A program made the translations under genes and the position numbers. A DNA stretch of 64,000 bases from Papillibacter cinnamivorans DSM 12816 (GTDB taxonomy: Bacteria; Bacillota; Clostridia; Oscillospirales; Oscillospiraceae), in contig NZ_FWXW01000004.1 in NCBI RefSeq assembly GCF_900176335.1, positions 62,001 to 126,000 on the forward strand. Reading direction: 5' to 3'. Shown here in pieces: positions 1-7,028 of this stretch (the stretch's first letter is position 1; each line of letters opens with the position of its first letter). Below the pieces are notes generated by a model that had not been told where the DNA came from, searched no databases, and saw nothing but the letters and a program-made list of their open reading frames with translations.

Positions 1-48
1 ATTACCTGCCGTTGACACTTTGAGCGTATCATGGGCAAGTTGCTCCAT
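1..48 (-). CDS. Possible recombinase, first 16 codons only
   Basis: An ATG at 48 on the minus strand opens a frame that stays open to the window edge and begins MEQLAHDTLKVSTAGN. It lies 17 bases downstream of an excisionase-like gene, where ICEs of this type keep the site-specific recombinase. No clear ribosome site precedes the ATG, so translation may be coupled to the gene upstream. Sixteen residues cannot tell a tyrosine from a serine recombinase. Confidence 0.35.
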   Translation of the reverse strand, partial: MEQLAHDTLKVSTAGN

Positions 49-64
49 GCAATGTTGTGGAGGT

Positions 65-295
65 TCAAATGGATGGCTGTTCATTTCCGACTCTGAGATA
101 CGATATGATGTGCGCTTTGGGGATGCGATAGGTCCGCCCAATTTTGATATAGGTCACGTCACCGTTTTTCAGGAGCTTATAACCTGTCTTGGTGCTGACA
201 CCAAGAATTTCACACATTTGATCAATATTCATCACGTCGGGATAATCTTTGAGCATGAGGCTGTAGGCGTCCTTACTGGATAAAGTGGTGCTCAT
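65..295 (-). CDS. Excisionase-like helix-turn-helix protein
   Basis: The 76-residue protein begins MSTTLSSKDAYSLMLKDYPD and carries one MerR/excisionase-type winged helix-turn-helix: a 'MNIDQMCEILGVSTKTGYKL' recognition region followed by a KIGRTYRIPK wing. A frame-internal ATG 18 bases upstream is rejected because the ribosome site GGGAGG lies inside that extension, 7 bases before the chosen ATG. The protein resembles the one at 52317-52526 in element B, down to the LM..YPD opening, and each lies just before a recombinase position. It probably bends DNA at the element end or controls excision. The exact role is inferred. Confidence 0.7.
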   Translation of the reverse strand: MSTTLSSKDAYSLMLKDYPDVMNIDQMCEILGVSTKTGYKLLKNGDVTYIKIGRTYRIPKAHIISYLRVGNEQPSI

Positions 296-309
296 GCAAA
301 AACCTCCCT

Positions 310-441
310 TCACTTAATAGAGAACAGCCGCACCTGAATCAATCTTTCCGCTAATTTTATGCGGGATCTTTCAGGGTGCGGCTGCTGTATTTGATTCTTG
401 TTCTTTGGATGGACCGGACAAGCGCTGGCATACGCTCTCAT
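310..441 (-). CDS. Small basic protein, 43 residues, unrecognised
   Basis: The frame starts MRAYASACPVHPKNKNQIQQ and ends RLFSIK. It has a strong ribosome site (GGGAGG, 10 bases before the ATG) and stops just before the ribosome site of the excisionase-like gene. Placement and ribosome site are the only support. No domain is recognised. The GTGAAAGTCCT overlapping the start also resembles group II intron text, so this could be a non-coding remnant. Confidence 0.35.
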   Translation of the reverse strand: MRAYASACPVHPKNKNQIQQPHPERSRIKLAERLIQVRLFSIK

Positions 442-448
442 AGGACTT

Positions 449-661
449 TCACCTCCCTCCATTCTGATGGCGGGCCGTACTCATTGCCTGCGACGGTTTG
501 ATCACGCTCGGACTGTGACTATACGGAAGTATCATTATCTGATGCACAAGGTCATGGCCAGCCGATCTGCCAAGATCGACCAGCAGCAAGGGTATTTGTC
601 GCTCTCTTCGTGAAACGAAGGTCATAGCGTACCTGCTGCCTGGCTTGTCCTTGCGGCTCAT
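449..661 (-). CDS. Doubtful 70-residue ORF upstream of the excisionase-like gene
   Basis: An open minus-strand frame beginning MSRKDKPGSRYAMTFVSRRE runs to a TGA inside the ribosome site of the next small frame. There is no convincing ribosome site and no recognised domain, and the composition looks non-coding. It is listed because it fills most of an otherwise empty 455-base stretch (314-768). The rest of that stretch holds only the 43-residue frame. Confidence 0.2.
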   Translation of the reverse strand: MSRKDKPGSRYAMTFVSRRERQIPLLLVDLGRSAGHDLVHQIMILPYSHSPSVIKPSQAMSTARHQNGGR

Positions 662-768
662 GCACCAAAGGTATCCGGTTCTCTTATATGAAGTTGTCAA
701 AGATCGATTTTATGAGAAGATAAAAGTCCCTCTCATAAGCCATGAGATTTGAAGGTCATTTTTAAACC

Positions 769-1194
769 CTATTCCTCAAAATTTTTCAATTCTTTTTCTA
801 AAGACTTCAATCCTTGGCTAATGGACTTACAGACAGCCATAACACTGACGCCTTCTGCTTGGGCAATCTCAGTCTTGCTCATCTCCAGAAAGTAGTAAGC
901 ATAGATTCGTTTGGCTTGGATATCCGGCAGCTTTGCGATGGCAGAATGCAGCTCCTGCTTCGTCATCTTCCGCTCATAGATCTCATAGGGTGACAGGGAG
1001 ACAAAAATTGCTTCATGCTCGATCCCGTCATCCCGATCCAGTGAATATTGGGACTTGTTCCAATAAACTTTTCTCTGATAATTCAGCTCTTTGCGTTTGG
1101 ATTCTTCGAAGATCTCAGCGATCTCATCATCGACCATGACAAAACAGTCATTCTCATAAAACGGGTATACGTCCCGCAGATTAATCTTTTTCAT
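769..1194 (-). CDS. Sigma-70 region 4-like regulatory protein
   Basis: The protein has about 141 residues. Its C-terminal half holds a sigma region 4 helix-turn-helix: residues around 95-130 read LPDIQAKRIYAYYFLEMSKT, then EIAQAEGVSVMAVCKSI. The N-terminal half lacks a clear region 2, as in short sigma-like proteins such as Orf7 of Tn916. Two ATGs lie close together at 1200 and 1194. The second is chosen because GAAGGAGA sits about 8 bases before it and almost touches the first. In ICEs such proteins tune transcription of excision or transfer genes; that role is inferred here. Confidence 0.75.
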   Translation of the reverse strand: MKKINLRDVYPFYENDCFVMVDDEIAEIFEESKRKELNYQRKVYWNKSQYSLDRDDGIEHEAIFVSLSPYEIYERKMTKQELHSAIAKLPDIQAKRIYAYYFLEMSKTEIAQAEGVSVMAVCKSISQGLKSLEKELKNFEE

Positions 1195-1376
1195 TTTCAT
1201 TCTCCTTCTCGTTGTTGGCTTGTTAGCGGCGAACAAGAAGGAGGCGGCGGGCTGCGGCATCTCGGTGAGGCAAGACAGCCAGCTCTATTCACTTGGCTGT
1301 AAATAAACATGACAGGCTCCTTTTGGCAGGGAGCTTGTCATTGGTGAAACACTGCCAAAAAAGCTGATTACTGAAT

Positions 1377-1418
1377 AAAAAAGGCCGGATGATCCTCTCA
1401 ATTGAGTAATCATCCGGC
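1377..1418 (-). terminator. Rho-independent terminator
   Basis: GCCGGATGAT at 1384-1393 pairs with ATCATCCGGC at 1409-1418. On the minus strand the stem is followed by six T residues. It ends the transcript of the zinc-ribbon and polymerase genes before the sigma-like gene. The remaining 1261-1542 stretch holds only this hairpin and a TTTTGGCAG inverted repeat near 1321-1360. Confidence 0.8.
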
Positions 1419-1542
1419 GGTGGTAGCTCAGTGAATCGGCTCCGGTGCTCGGTATCGATTGATATTCAGTTGTTCATTGCCTGTTTGTGCGGTGGTCGCT
1501 ACTTCAATAAGTGCGCCGGTGCTCCATAATCAGATAATGAGT

Positions 1543-1854
1543 TCATCCCTGGTCTGCGACGACTGGAATGGTTGCGACTTTTCCGCACATCTCACATTTA
1601 ATGGTGACAATGCTTACGCTGTCGGTGGTGACGTCGAAAAGCCGTTTCCCGCAGTGGGGACAATTGATGGCTTTGTAGAGTTCGTCAAAGGCTTCTTTCT
1701 CTGCTCCAAGGACGATCTCGGTGGTCCTCAGACAGTCTGACTTGTAGGGGCAGACCTTTTTATTGCTGCACTTGATCAGAATCTTCAGTTTTGAGCCTTC
1801 TATGGTGTCAAAGAGTCTTCTTTCTCGATTACATTTGATCTTGACGGTTCTCAT
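1543..1854 (-). CDS. Cysteine-rich zinc-ribbon protein of unknown function
   Basis: This 103-residue protein has paired cysteines: CSNKKVCPYKSDC in the middle, then CPHCGKR and CEMCGKV towards the C-terminus. That spacing fits one or two zinc ribbons. The ribosome site AGGAGG lies 9 bases before the ATG. It follows the Y-family polymerase with 17 bases between, so the two are probably co-transcribed and end at the terminator at 1377-1418. I do not recognise the family. Confidence 0.65.
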   Translation of the reverse strand: MRTVKIKCNRERRLFDTIEGSKLKILIKCSNKKVCPYKSDCLRTTEIVLGAEKEAFDELYKAINCPHCGKRLFDVTTDSVSIVTIKCEMCGKVATIPVVADQG

Positions 1855-1871
1855 TGGGTATCCCTCCTGTA

Positions 1872-3116
1872 CTAGGCGTACATGATGCCGGGCATGATGA
1901 CCTCATGACTGCTGTCTCCAGATGCTTTCATACTGCCTAACAGGGAGGCTGAATAGATCGACCATTTCCCAAAGCGACCTCGTATGATCTCGATGGTATC
2001 ATCCAGTTTTTCCAGCCTTGCCCGTCTGGCAGCATCATCAAAGAGCATCAGCTGCTGTGGCATGAATTTGGGTTCGAGGTTGATGGCGCGAACAGTTACT
2101 GCCCGTACAAATGTATGCCAGTCGTAGTTATTTTCAAACAGATACCGTGCTGCTGAGGCAATCTCCATGGGGCTTTGGGTCGCCATGGGCAGCTGCATCT
2201 GATATTGACGATAGGATAGGGTATTGTCCTTCACTGTGATTTGGACGCCATTGGTTTTCATGTCATGGACTCGCAGCCGATGGCTGATGTCCTGGGTCAG
2301 GTGGAGCATTACTTTCCAAACCTCATCATTGGTTTCCAGGTCTGAGATGCAGGTCGTGCCATGTCCAATGGATTTCACCGGTGAATGGAAGTCGTTTTTC
2401 ATCACACGCGACTGATCATCGCCGTTGGCAAAGAACCAGAGCATCTCTCCGTTCTTGCCCAAGGTGCTTTTCAAAAAGTCTCGCTGAGCCCTGGCCAGCT
2501 CTCCAATGGTCTTGATGCCGTAGCGACTAAGCTTCTTGTCGGTCGCACGTCCTACATAGAAGAGATCTGAGACCGGAAGCGGCCATACTTTCTCTTGAAA
2601 GTCATCTCGATTAATGACGGTGATGGCGTCCGGTTTTTTCATGTCGCTGCCAAGCTTAGCGAAAATCTTGTTGTAGGACACGCCGATACTGACGGTAAGA
2701 CCTAACTCCTCTCGGGTTGTGCGCCGGATCTCCTCCGCAATAGAGAGAGCACTTCCACAGACGCCTAGACTGCCGGTCACGTCCAGCCAGCACTCATCCA
2801 TGCCATAGGGCTCAACCTGATCCGTATAGCGTTGATAGATCTCCCGGGTAAGCTTTGAGTATTTCAGATACTGCTCATATTGCGGTGGAACCATGATGAG
2901 ACCAGGGCATTTCTGTCTGGCTTCCCAGTTGACCATGCCTGTCTTGATGCCTGCTTTCTTGGCTTTTTCGGATTTGGCCAGGACGATGCCATGGCGGTCC
3001 TCTGTTGATCCGCAGACTGCAATGGCTTTATCTCGCAGTGTTGGATTCAGCATGGTTTCTACAGAGGCATAAAAGCTGTTCAAATCGCTATGGAGGATTG
3101 CTCGATCATGTGCCAT
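1872..3116 (-). CDS. Y-family DNA polymerase (DinB/UmuC-like)
   Basis: The 414-residue translesion polymerase copies damaged DNA with low fidelity. The N-terminus ILHSDLNSFYASVE carries the first metal-binding Asp and the steric-gate region. YGMDECWLDVTGS (about residues 104-116) supplies the catalytic Asp-Glu pair. The little-finger region follows, with a C-terminal extension ending in IIRGRFGKWSIYSASLL. AAGGAGA lies about 9 bases before the ATG. It is transcribed away from an XRE repressor across a shared regulatory region, so it is probably repressed until DNA damage. Polymerases of this type are common ICE passengers. Confidence 0.92.
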   Translation of the reverse strand: MAHDRAILHSDLNSFYASVETMLNPTLRDKAIAVCGSTEDRHGIVLAKSEKAKKAGIKTGMVNWEARQKCPGLIMVPPQYEQYLKYSKLTREIYQRYTDQVEPYGMDECWLDVTGSLGVCGSALSIAEEIRRTTREELGLTVSIGVSYNKIFAKLGSDMKKPDAITVINRDDFQEKVWPLPVSDLFYVGRATDKKLSRYGIKTIGELARAQRDFLKSTLGKNGEMLWFFANGDDQSRVMKNDFHSPVKSIGHGTTCISDLETNDEVWKVMLHLTQDISHRLRVHDMKTNGVQITVKDNTLSYRQYQMQLPMATQSPMEIASAARYLFENNYDWHTFVRAVTVRAINLEPKFMPQQLMLFDDAARRARLEKLDDTIEIIRGRFGKWSIYSASLLGSMKASGDSSHEVIMPGIMYA

Positions 3117-3143
3117 AAAACCCTCTCCTTCCCGTGTTTTTAT

Positions 3144-3260
3144 AACTTCTTCGTTGACAGATGAAGTTCAGGCGGTTATAATGAAGATAACTTCATCTCT
3201 AAGCTCAATATTAACAGGCTAATGAAGAATAGTCAATACAAAAATGAAGTTGTTGAAGTT
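3144..3260 (+). promoter_or_regulatory. Consensus promoter and repeated AACTTC/GAAGTT operators
   Basis: TTGACA (3154-3159), a 17-base spacer and TATAAT (3177-3182) form a perfect plus-strand promoter for the XRE gene. The hexamer AACTTC or its complement occurs at 3144-3149, 3163-3168, 3189-3194, 3246-3251 and 3255-3260. The first two flank the -35 box as an inverted pair. These are probable operators for the XRE repressor, acting on both its own promoter and the divergent polymerase promoter. Confidence 0.7.
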
Positions 3261-3284
3261 ATATTCATACGGGAGGCAACAAGA

Positions 3285-3722
3285 ATGAAAACTTTCTCAG
3301 AGAAGATTAAGGAAGCTCGAGAGGGATTGAAGCTCAATCAGCAGCAACTGGGTGAGCTCGTCGGTGTTTCTAAGCGCTCCATTGCGGCTTATGAGACAAC
3401 AGACACCAAGCCCCGTGGTAATATTGCCAGCAAGCTGGCTGGCGCACTCCAGGTATCAGTGGACTATCTATTGAATGATGAGATCACTGATCCAAAATAC
3501 GGCATAGAAAAAGCTCCCTACGTCGAAGAAGCGCGGGAGCGATTAGGGCCGAAGGCAGCCCGGGAGATGGATACCCTGCTGGAGCAGAACGTTGCATTAT
3601 TTGCTGGTGGCGAACTTGACCAAGAGGCGAAAGACGCGTTTTTCGAAGCCGTCATGAAGGCATACCTGAAATGTAAGGATGATGCCAGAAAAACCTATGG
3701 CAGAAAGAAAAAAGAAGATTAG
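3285..3722 (+). CDS. XRE-family repressor, ImmR-like
   Basis: The protein has about 145 residues. The N-terminal HTH_3 domain (residues about 5-60) contains LNQQQLGELVGVSKRSIAAY, followed by a helical C-terminal half. The start at 3285 is chosen over an upstream ATG because GGGAGG lies 8 bases before it and the longer frame would read through the operators. An ImmA-type metallopeptidase gene lies about 150 bases downstream. That pairing matches the ImmR/ImmA switch of ICEBs1, where protease cleavage of the repressor relieves silencing after DNA damage. Target control here is inferred. Confidence 0.82.
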   Translation: MKTFSEKIKEAREGLKLNQQQLGELVGVSKRSIAAYETTDTKPRGNIASKLAGALQVSVDYLLNDEITDPKYGIEKAPYVEEARERLGPKAAREMDTLLEQNVALFAGGELDQEAKDAFFEAVMKAYLKCKDDARKTYGRKKKED

Positions 3723-3775
3723 AACTTCATACTGATTCACTCAGACAGCTATACCATTTCGATCTATGGAGTTGC

Positions 3776-3797
3776 TGTCCGTATTTTTGGACGGACA
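3776..3797 (+). terminator. Weak hairpin after the repressor gene
   Basis: TGTCCGT and ACGGACA form a 7-bp stem with a T-rich loop. The following tract is only moderately T-rich, so it may attenuate rather than end transcription into the protease gene. Confidence 0.35.
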
Positions 3798-3869
3798 ATT
3801 TGCTTTAATAGTCTTAAAGGAATCTTTCCTGGGTGAGGATATGAATTCAGTTCATTTGAAGGTGATTAC

Positions 3870-4415
3870 ATGTCGATTGAAATTATTTGTCGGGAAGTCT
3901 CCCGGTTAATGCAAAAATATGATGAGCCTGATCCCTGGAGGCTGGCTAATGCCATGGGGATCATCATTGACGTGCTGCCCCTCGGGAAGACGCAAAACTC
4001 CTGCAAGGGTTTCTTCCTGTATCAATCAAGAAAAAAGCATATAACCATCAACAGCGATCTGCCCGAGACAGTTCAACGCATTATCTTGGCTCATGAAATC
4101 GGCCATGCTGTTCTGCACCATAAAGCAGCTAAGATGAAGACTTTCCATGATTTTGCGCTTTATGATACGTCATCCCAGATGGAGTACGAAGCCAATCTTT
4201 TTGCTGCAGAATATCTGCTGGATGATGATGTGGTTGCGGATCGCCTCAGTGAGGATACCTTCTTCTTTTCCGTTGCCAAGGAACTGGAAGTGCCGCCCGA
4301 ACTTCTGGACTTCAAATTTCGAATCCTCAAGCGAAAGGGTTGGCTGATTGAGTCACCCATTCATTCCAATAGCGATTTTTTGAAGCATATATCGGACCGA
4401 GGTGAGGACACATGA
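3870..4415 (+). CDS. ImmA/IrrE-family metallopeptidase
   Basis: The 181-residue zinc peptidase has the motif LAHEIGHAVLHH at about residues 73-84, with the two His and Glu of HEXXH intact. A downstream EYEANLFAAEYLL helix supplies the third ligand region. GAAGGTGA precedes the ATG. In the family, ImmA cleaves a partner XRE repressor; the XRE gene just upstream is the expected substrate. The stop codon overlaps the next start (ATGA), so the two genes are translationally coupled. Confidence 0.88.
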   Translation: MSIEIICREVSRLMQKYDEPDPWRLANAMGIIIDVLPLGKTQNSCKGFFLYQSRKKHITINSDLPETVQRIILAHEIGHAVLHHKAAKMKTFHDFALYDTSSQMEYEANLFAAEYLLDDDVVADRLSEDTFFFSVAKELEVPPELLDFKFRILKRKGWLIESPIHSNSDFLKHISDRGEDT

Positions 4416-4681
4416 ATTCGGAGGCAAAAGTCTATGTAGCCGTCATTGCTTCCTTTACTGAAGAAGGAAATCTTTTCCCGAGGAAGCTCCGTTGGGAAGA
4501 TGGCCGGGAATATTTGATTGATAAGGTGCTGGATGTCCGTCCGGCTGCCGCCCTGAAGGCCGGTGGGCAAGGTGATCGCTATACAGTCCAGATCAACGGT
4601 CACCCGAGCTATTTATTCTTTGAACGGAGTCCAAATATCAGCGGAACAAACTTGGGGAGATGGTTCGTAGAGAGAAAGTAA
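4412..4681 (+). CDS. Small conserved partner of ImmA-type modules
   Basis: The 89-residue protein begins with a beta-strand-rich stretch. It contains RKLRWEDGREYLIDKVLD and a C-terminal GRWFVERK. It shares the R-W-x-DGR and RYTV/I pattern with the 77-residue protein at 55638-55871 in element B, which also lies beside an ImmA-like gene. Two independent SOS-like modules in one window therefore carry the same small partner. It overlaps the protease gene by four bases. No function is recognised. Confidence 0.7.
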   Translation: MNSEAKVYVAVIASFTEEGNLFPRKLRWEDGREYLIDKVLDVRPAAALKAGGQGDRYTVQINGHPSYLFFERSPNISGTNLGRWFVERK

Positions 4682-4818
4682 AAATTGGTCACTGTTGATA
4701 AATCAACTTTGCAGGATGTGCAGTACTGGATAAGTAGTTTTTTATGGCTTAAATCTAATCAATATGGTATGCTTTTAAAAGCATTATGCTTATAAACTCC
4801 AACCAAAGGATGGTGTAT

Positions 4819-5052
4819 ATGGCTATTACTTATAATAGACTATGGAAACTATTGATTGATAAAAATATGAGTCGAGTTGAGTTAAGAGATGAGGCACAAA
4901 TAAATCGTTCTACATTGGCCAAAATGGGGAAAAATCAGCGTGTGAGTCTTGAGGTGCTTGAAAGAATTTGCCATGTACTTCAATGTGATTTTGGACAGAT
5001 TATAGAATACATCGACGACAAACGGAGGTTAGATAATGATAAACAAAGATAA
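4819..5052 (+). CDS. XRE-type HTH regulator of the type III R-M system
   Basis: The 77-residue single-domain HTH protein begins MAITYNRLWKLLIDKNMSRV. The start is placed at this Met because AGGA lies 8 bases upstream; a longer frame lacks a ribosome site. The gene overlaps the methyltransferase start by 17 bases, so it belongs to that operon and may act as a controller protein timing methylase and nuclease expression. It resembles the regulator at 41814-42044 (YN.L.KLLID..MS..EL), which accompanies a TIR-domain gene. Confidence 0.78.
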   Translation: MAITYNRLWKLLIDKNMSRVELRDEAQINRSTLAKMGKNQRVSLEVLERICHVLQCDFGQIIEYIDDKRRLDNDKQR

Positions 5053-7027
5053 CATTACGAACTTAGAAATATTATCCAATCAGGAATTAATTGCAATAAT
5101 AAATAAGATGGTTGAACGAGGTGTTTCACTCAGCTTTTTTGGAAAAAAGAATGCTCAATATATTGAAAAGAAAGTTAAACCACGACAAGTTGAAGTAATT
5201 CAAGATTTGTCTTGTTCAAAAACCGCAAACCGTAATAAATTAATTGAAGGTGAAAACCTCCAAGCTATGGTGACACTTTATAAATACAGAAATTCAGTGG
5301 ATTTGATTCTAACCGATCCTCCTTACAACACAGGAAAAGATTTTAGGTATAACGATAAATGGGATGAGGATCCTAATGATCCTTATTTAGGTGAACTTGT
5401 AAAATTGGAAGATGGATCACGTCATACGAAGTGGATGAAATTCATGTTGCCAAGGCTTCAAATGATGAAAGCTATGCTTAAAAAATCCGGAGTACTGGCA
5501 ATATGTATTGATGACAGAGAATTGTATCATTTAGGGATGCTACTTGATGAAATATTTGGTGAAGACAATAGGATTGGGATTATTAACTGGCAAAAATCTT
5601 ATTCACCAAGAAATGATAATACTCATATTTCAACAGCAACGGAATATGTTCTTGTTTACGCAAAAAATCTTGAGTATGCAAACACTTCTCTTTTATCAAG
5701 AACAGATAAAATGAATAGCATATACACAAATCCAGATAAAGATCCAAATGGAGATTGGACGAGTGGCGATCCATGTGCAAGAACACCAAATTCCAAAGAT
5801 AGATATGCAATTCAATCCCCATTCACAGGAGATTTACATTATCCAGGCACAGGATCCTGGCGCTTCAAGAAAACTGATATAAAGGCAGAATTAGAATCCT
5901 GGGGAATAAAGTATGTTGAAAAATCATTAAATGATGGAAGGGCAAAGGCACTTGTAATTAAAAATGGGATCATCCCAGAAATTCCTGTAAATCAAAATCT
6001 AGACGATCAAACTACCATCGAATTTCATGGTGAAGCAAACAGCATAATGAAAAAAGGGTTTGCAGTAGCAGAAAAAATACGTATAAATGGAGTTTATCCT
6101 AAAATATTCTTTCTAAAAGAGGGAAAAGGAAGGCCACGTTATAAGCGTTACTTAAGCCAAGTTAAGAAGGGAAGAGTTCCTTTAACATATTGGGCGGATG
6201 AAGATTATGAAGAAGAATTTATATTAGGTTGTCAATCATGGCCGTATGAGGAAAGTGGTCACAGCCAAACTGGGATAAGAGAATTAGATTACGTCGTTGG
6301 TAAAGGTCACGGGTTTACGACTGTGAAGCCCTTAAAGCTATTTGAGAAAATTATCCAACTTTGGTGTCCTAATGATGGGATCGTATTGGATCCGTTTGCA
6401 GGTTCAGGGACAACGGGTCATGCCGTAATGGAACTTAATGCACTAACTGGTTCAGAGCGAGCTTTTATATTGATTGAAAAGGGTGAAGAATCGGATGATT
6501 ACACTAGATCATTAACACAAGTTAGGCTAGCTAGAGCAATATCTGGAGAACGTGTAGATAAAGATGGAAAAATAAGAGTACTTGAGTCGCCTATGAGTGA
6601 AGGGTTTGATTATTGGTTTTTAAAACGTGAGGTTGATGCAAGTACTATATTGAAAATGCGAAGAGAAGAAATTATTGACGTAATTTTAACGTCTCATTGG
6701 GAAGAGGATACTAAGAAAAGCGCCTATAATTTAGAGCGATTCCAAGACAATGATTTTAAATATCTCGTGGGCAAGAATTTAAGAAATGAAGGGTTTTTTA
6801 TCATCTGGGATGGCGAAAAATCAGTCGGACAACTTGATATTAATGTTCTAAAAACGATCGCTAATGAAGCAAAATTAGGTAGTGTTAAGCCACCATATCA
6901 TGTTTACGCACGATATCAACTATATCAAAGTCCAAATGTAATGTTTTATCAAATTCCTGATAAGATACTTGCACACCTTGGATTAAATGAAAATAGCGAT
7001 AGGTACAACAACGAAGAGGAGGAATAA
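5036..7027 (+). CDS. mod: Type III restriction-modification methyltransferase (Mod)
   Basis: The 663-residue N6-adenine methyltransferase has the catalytic motif DPPY at residues 94-97 (LTDPPYNTGKDF) and the AdoMet-binding motif DPFAGSGTTGHA at about residue 452. That order is the beta class used by type III Mod proteins. The central region between them is the probable target-recognition domain. GGAGG lies 7 bases before the ATG. Mod pairs with the helicase-nuclease Res encoded immediately downstream and alone can methylate its site. The coding is much more AT-rich than the ICE backbone, pointing to separate acquisition. Confidence 0.93.
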   Translation: MINKDNITNLEILSNQELIAIINKMVERGVSLSFFGKKNAQYIEKKVKPRQVEVIQDLSCSKTANRNKLIEGENLQAMVTLYKYRNSVDLILTDPPYNTGKDFRYNDKWDEDPNDPYLGELVKLEDGSRHTKWMKFMLPRLQMMKAMLKKSGVLAICIDDRELYHLGMLLDEIFGEDNRIGIINWQKSYSPRNDNTHISTATEYVLVYAKNLEYANTSLLSRTDKMNSIYTNPDKDPNGDWTSGDPCARTPNSKDRYAIQSPFTGDLHYPGTGSWRFKKTDIKAELESWGIKYVEKSLNDGRAKALVIKNGIIPEIPVNQNLDDQTTIEFHGEANSIMKKGFAVAEKIRINGVYPKIFFLKEGKGRPRYKRYLSQVKKGRVPLTYWADEDYEEEFILGCQSWPYEESGHSQTGIRELDYVVGKGHGFTTVKPLKLFEKIIQLWCPNDGIVLDPFAGSGTTGHAVMELNALTGSERAFILIEKGEESDDYTRSLTQVRLARAISGERVDKDGKIRVLESPMSEGFDYWFLKREVDASTILKMRREEIIDVILTSHWEEDTKKSAYNLERFQDNDFKYLVGKNLRNEGFFIIWDGEKSVGQLDINVLKTIANEAKLGSVKPPYHVYARYQLYQSPNVMFYQIPDKILAHLGLNENSDRYNNEEEE

Positions 7028-7028
7028 C

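Noticed and set aside
420..470. Group II intron remnant (GGTGAAAGTCCT)
   Set aside because: Only a short likeness exists, with no domain V, no reverse transcriptase and no intron boundary.
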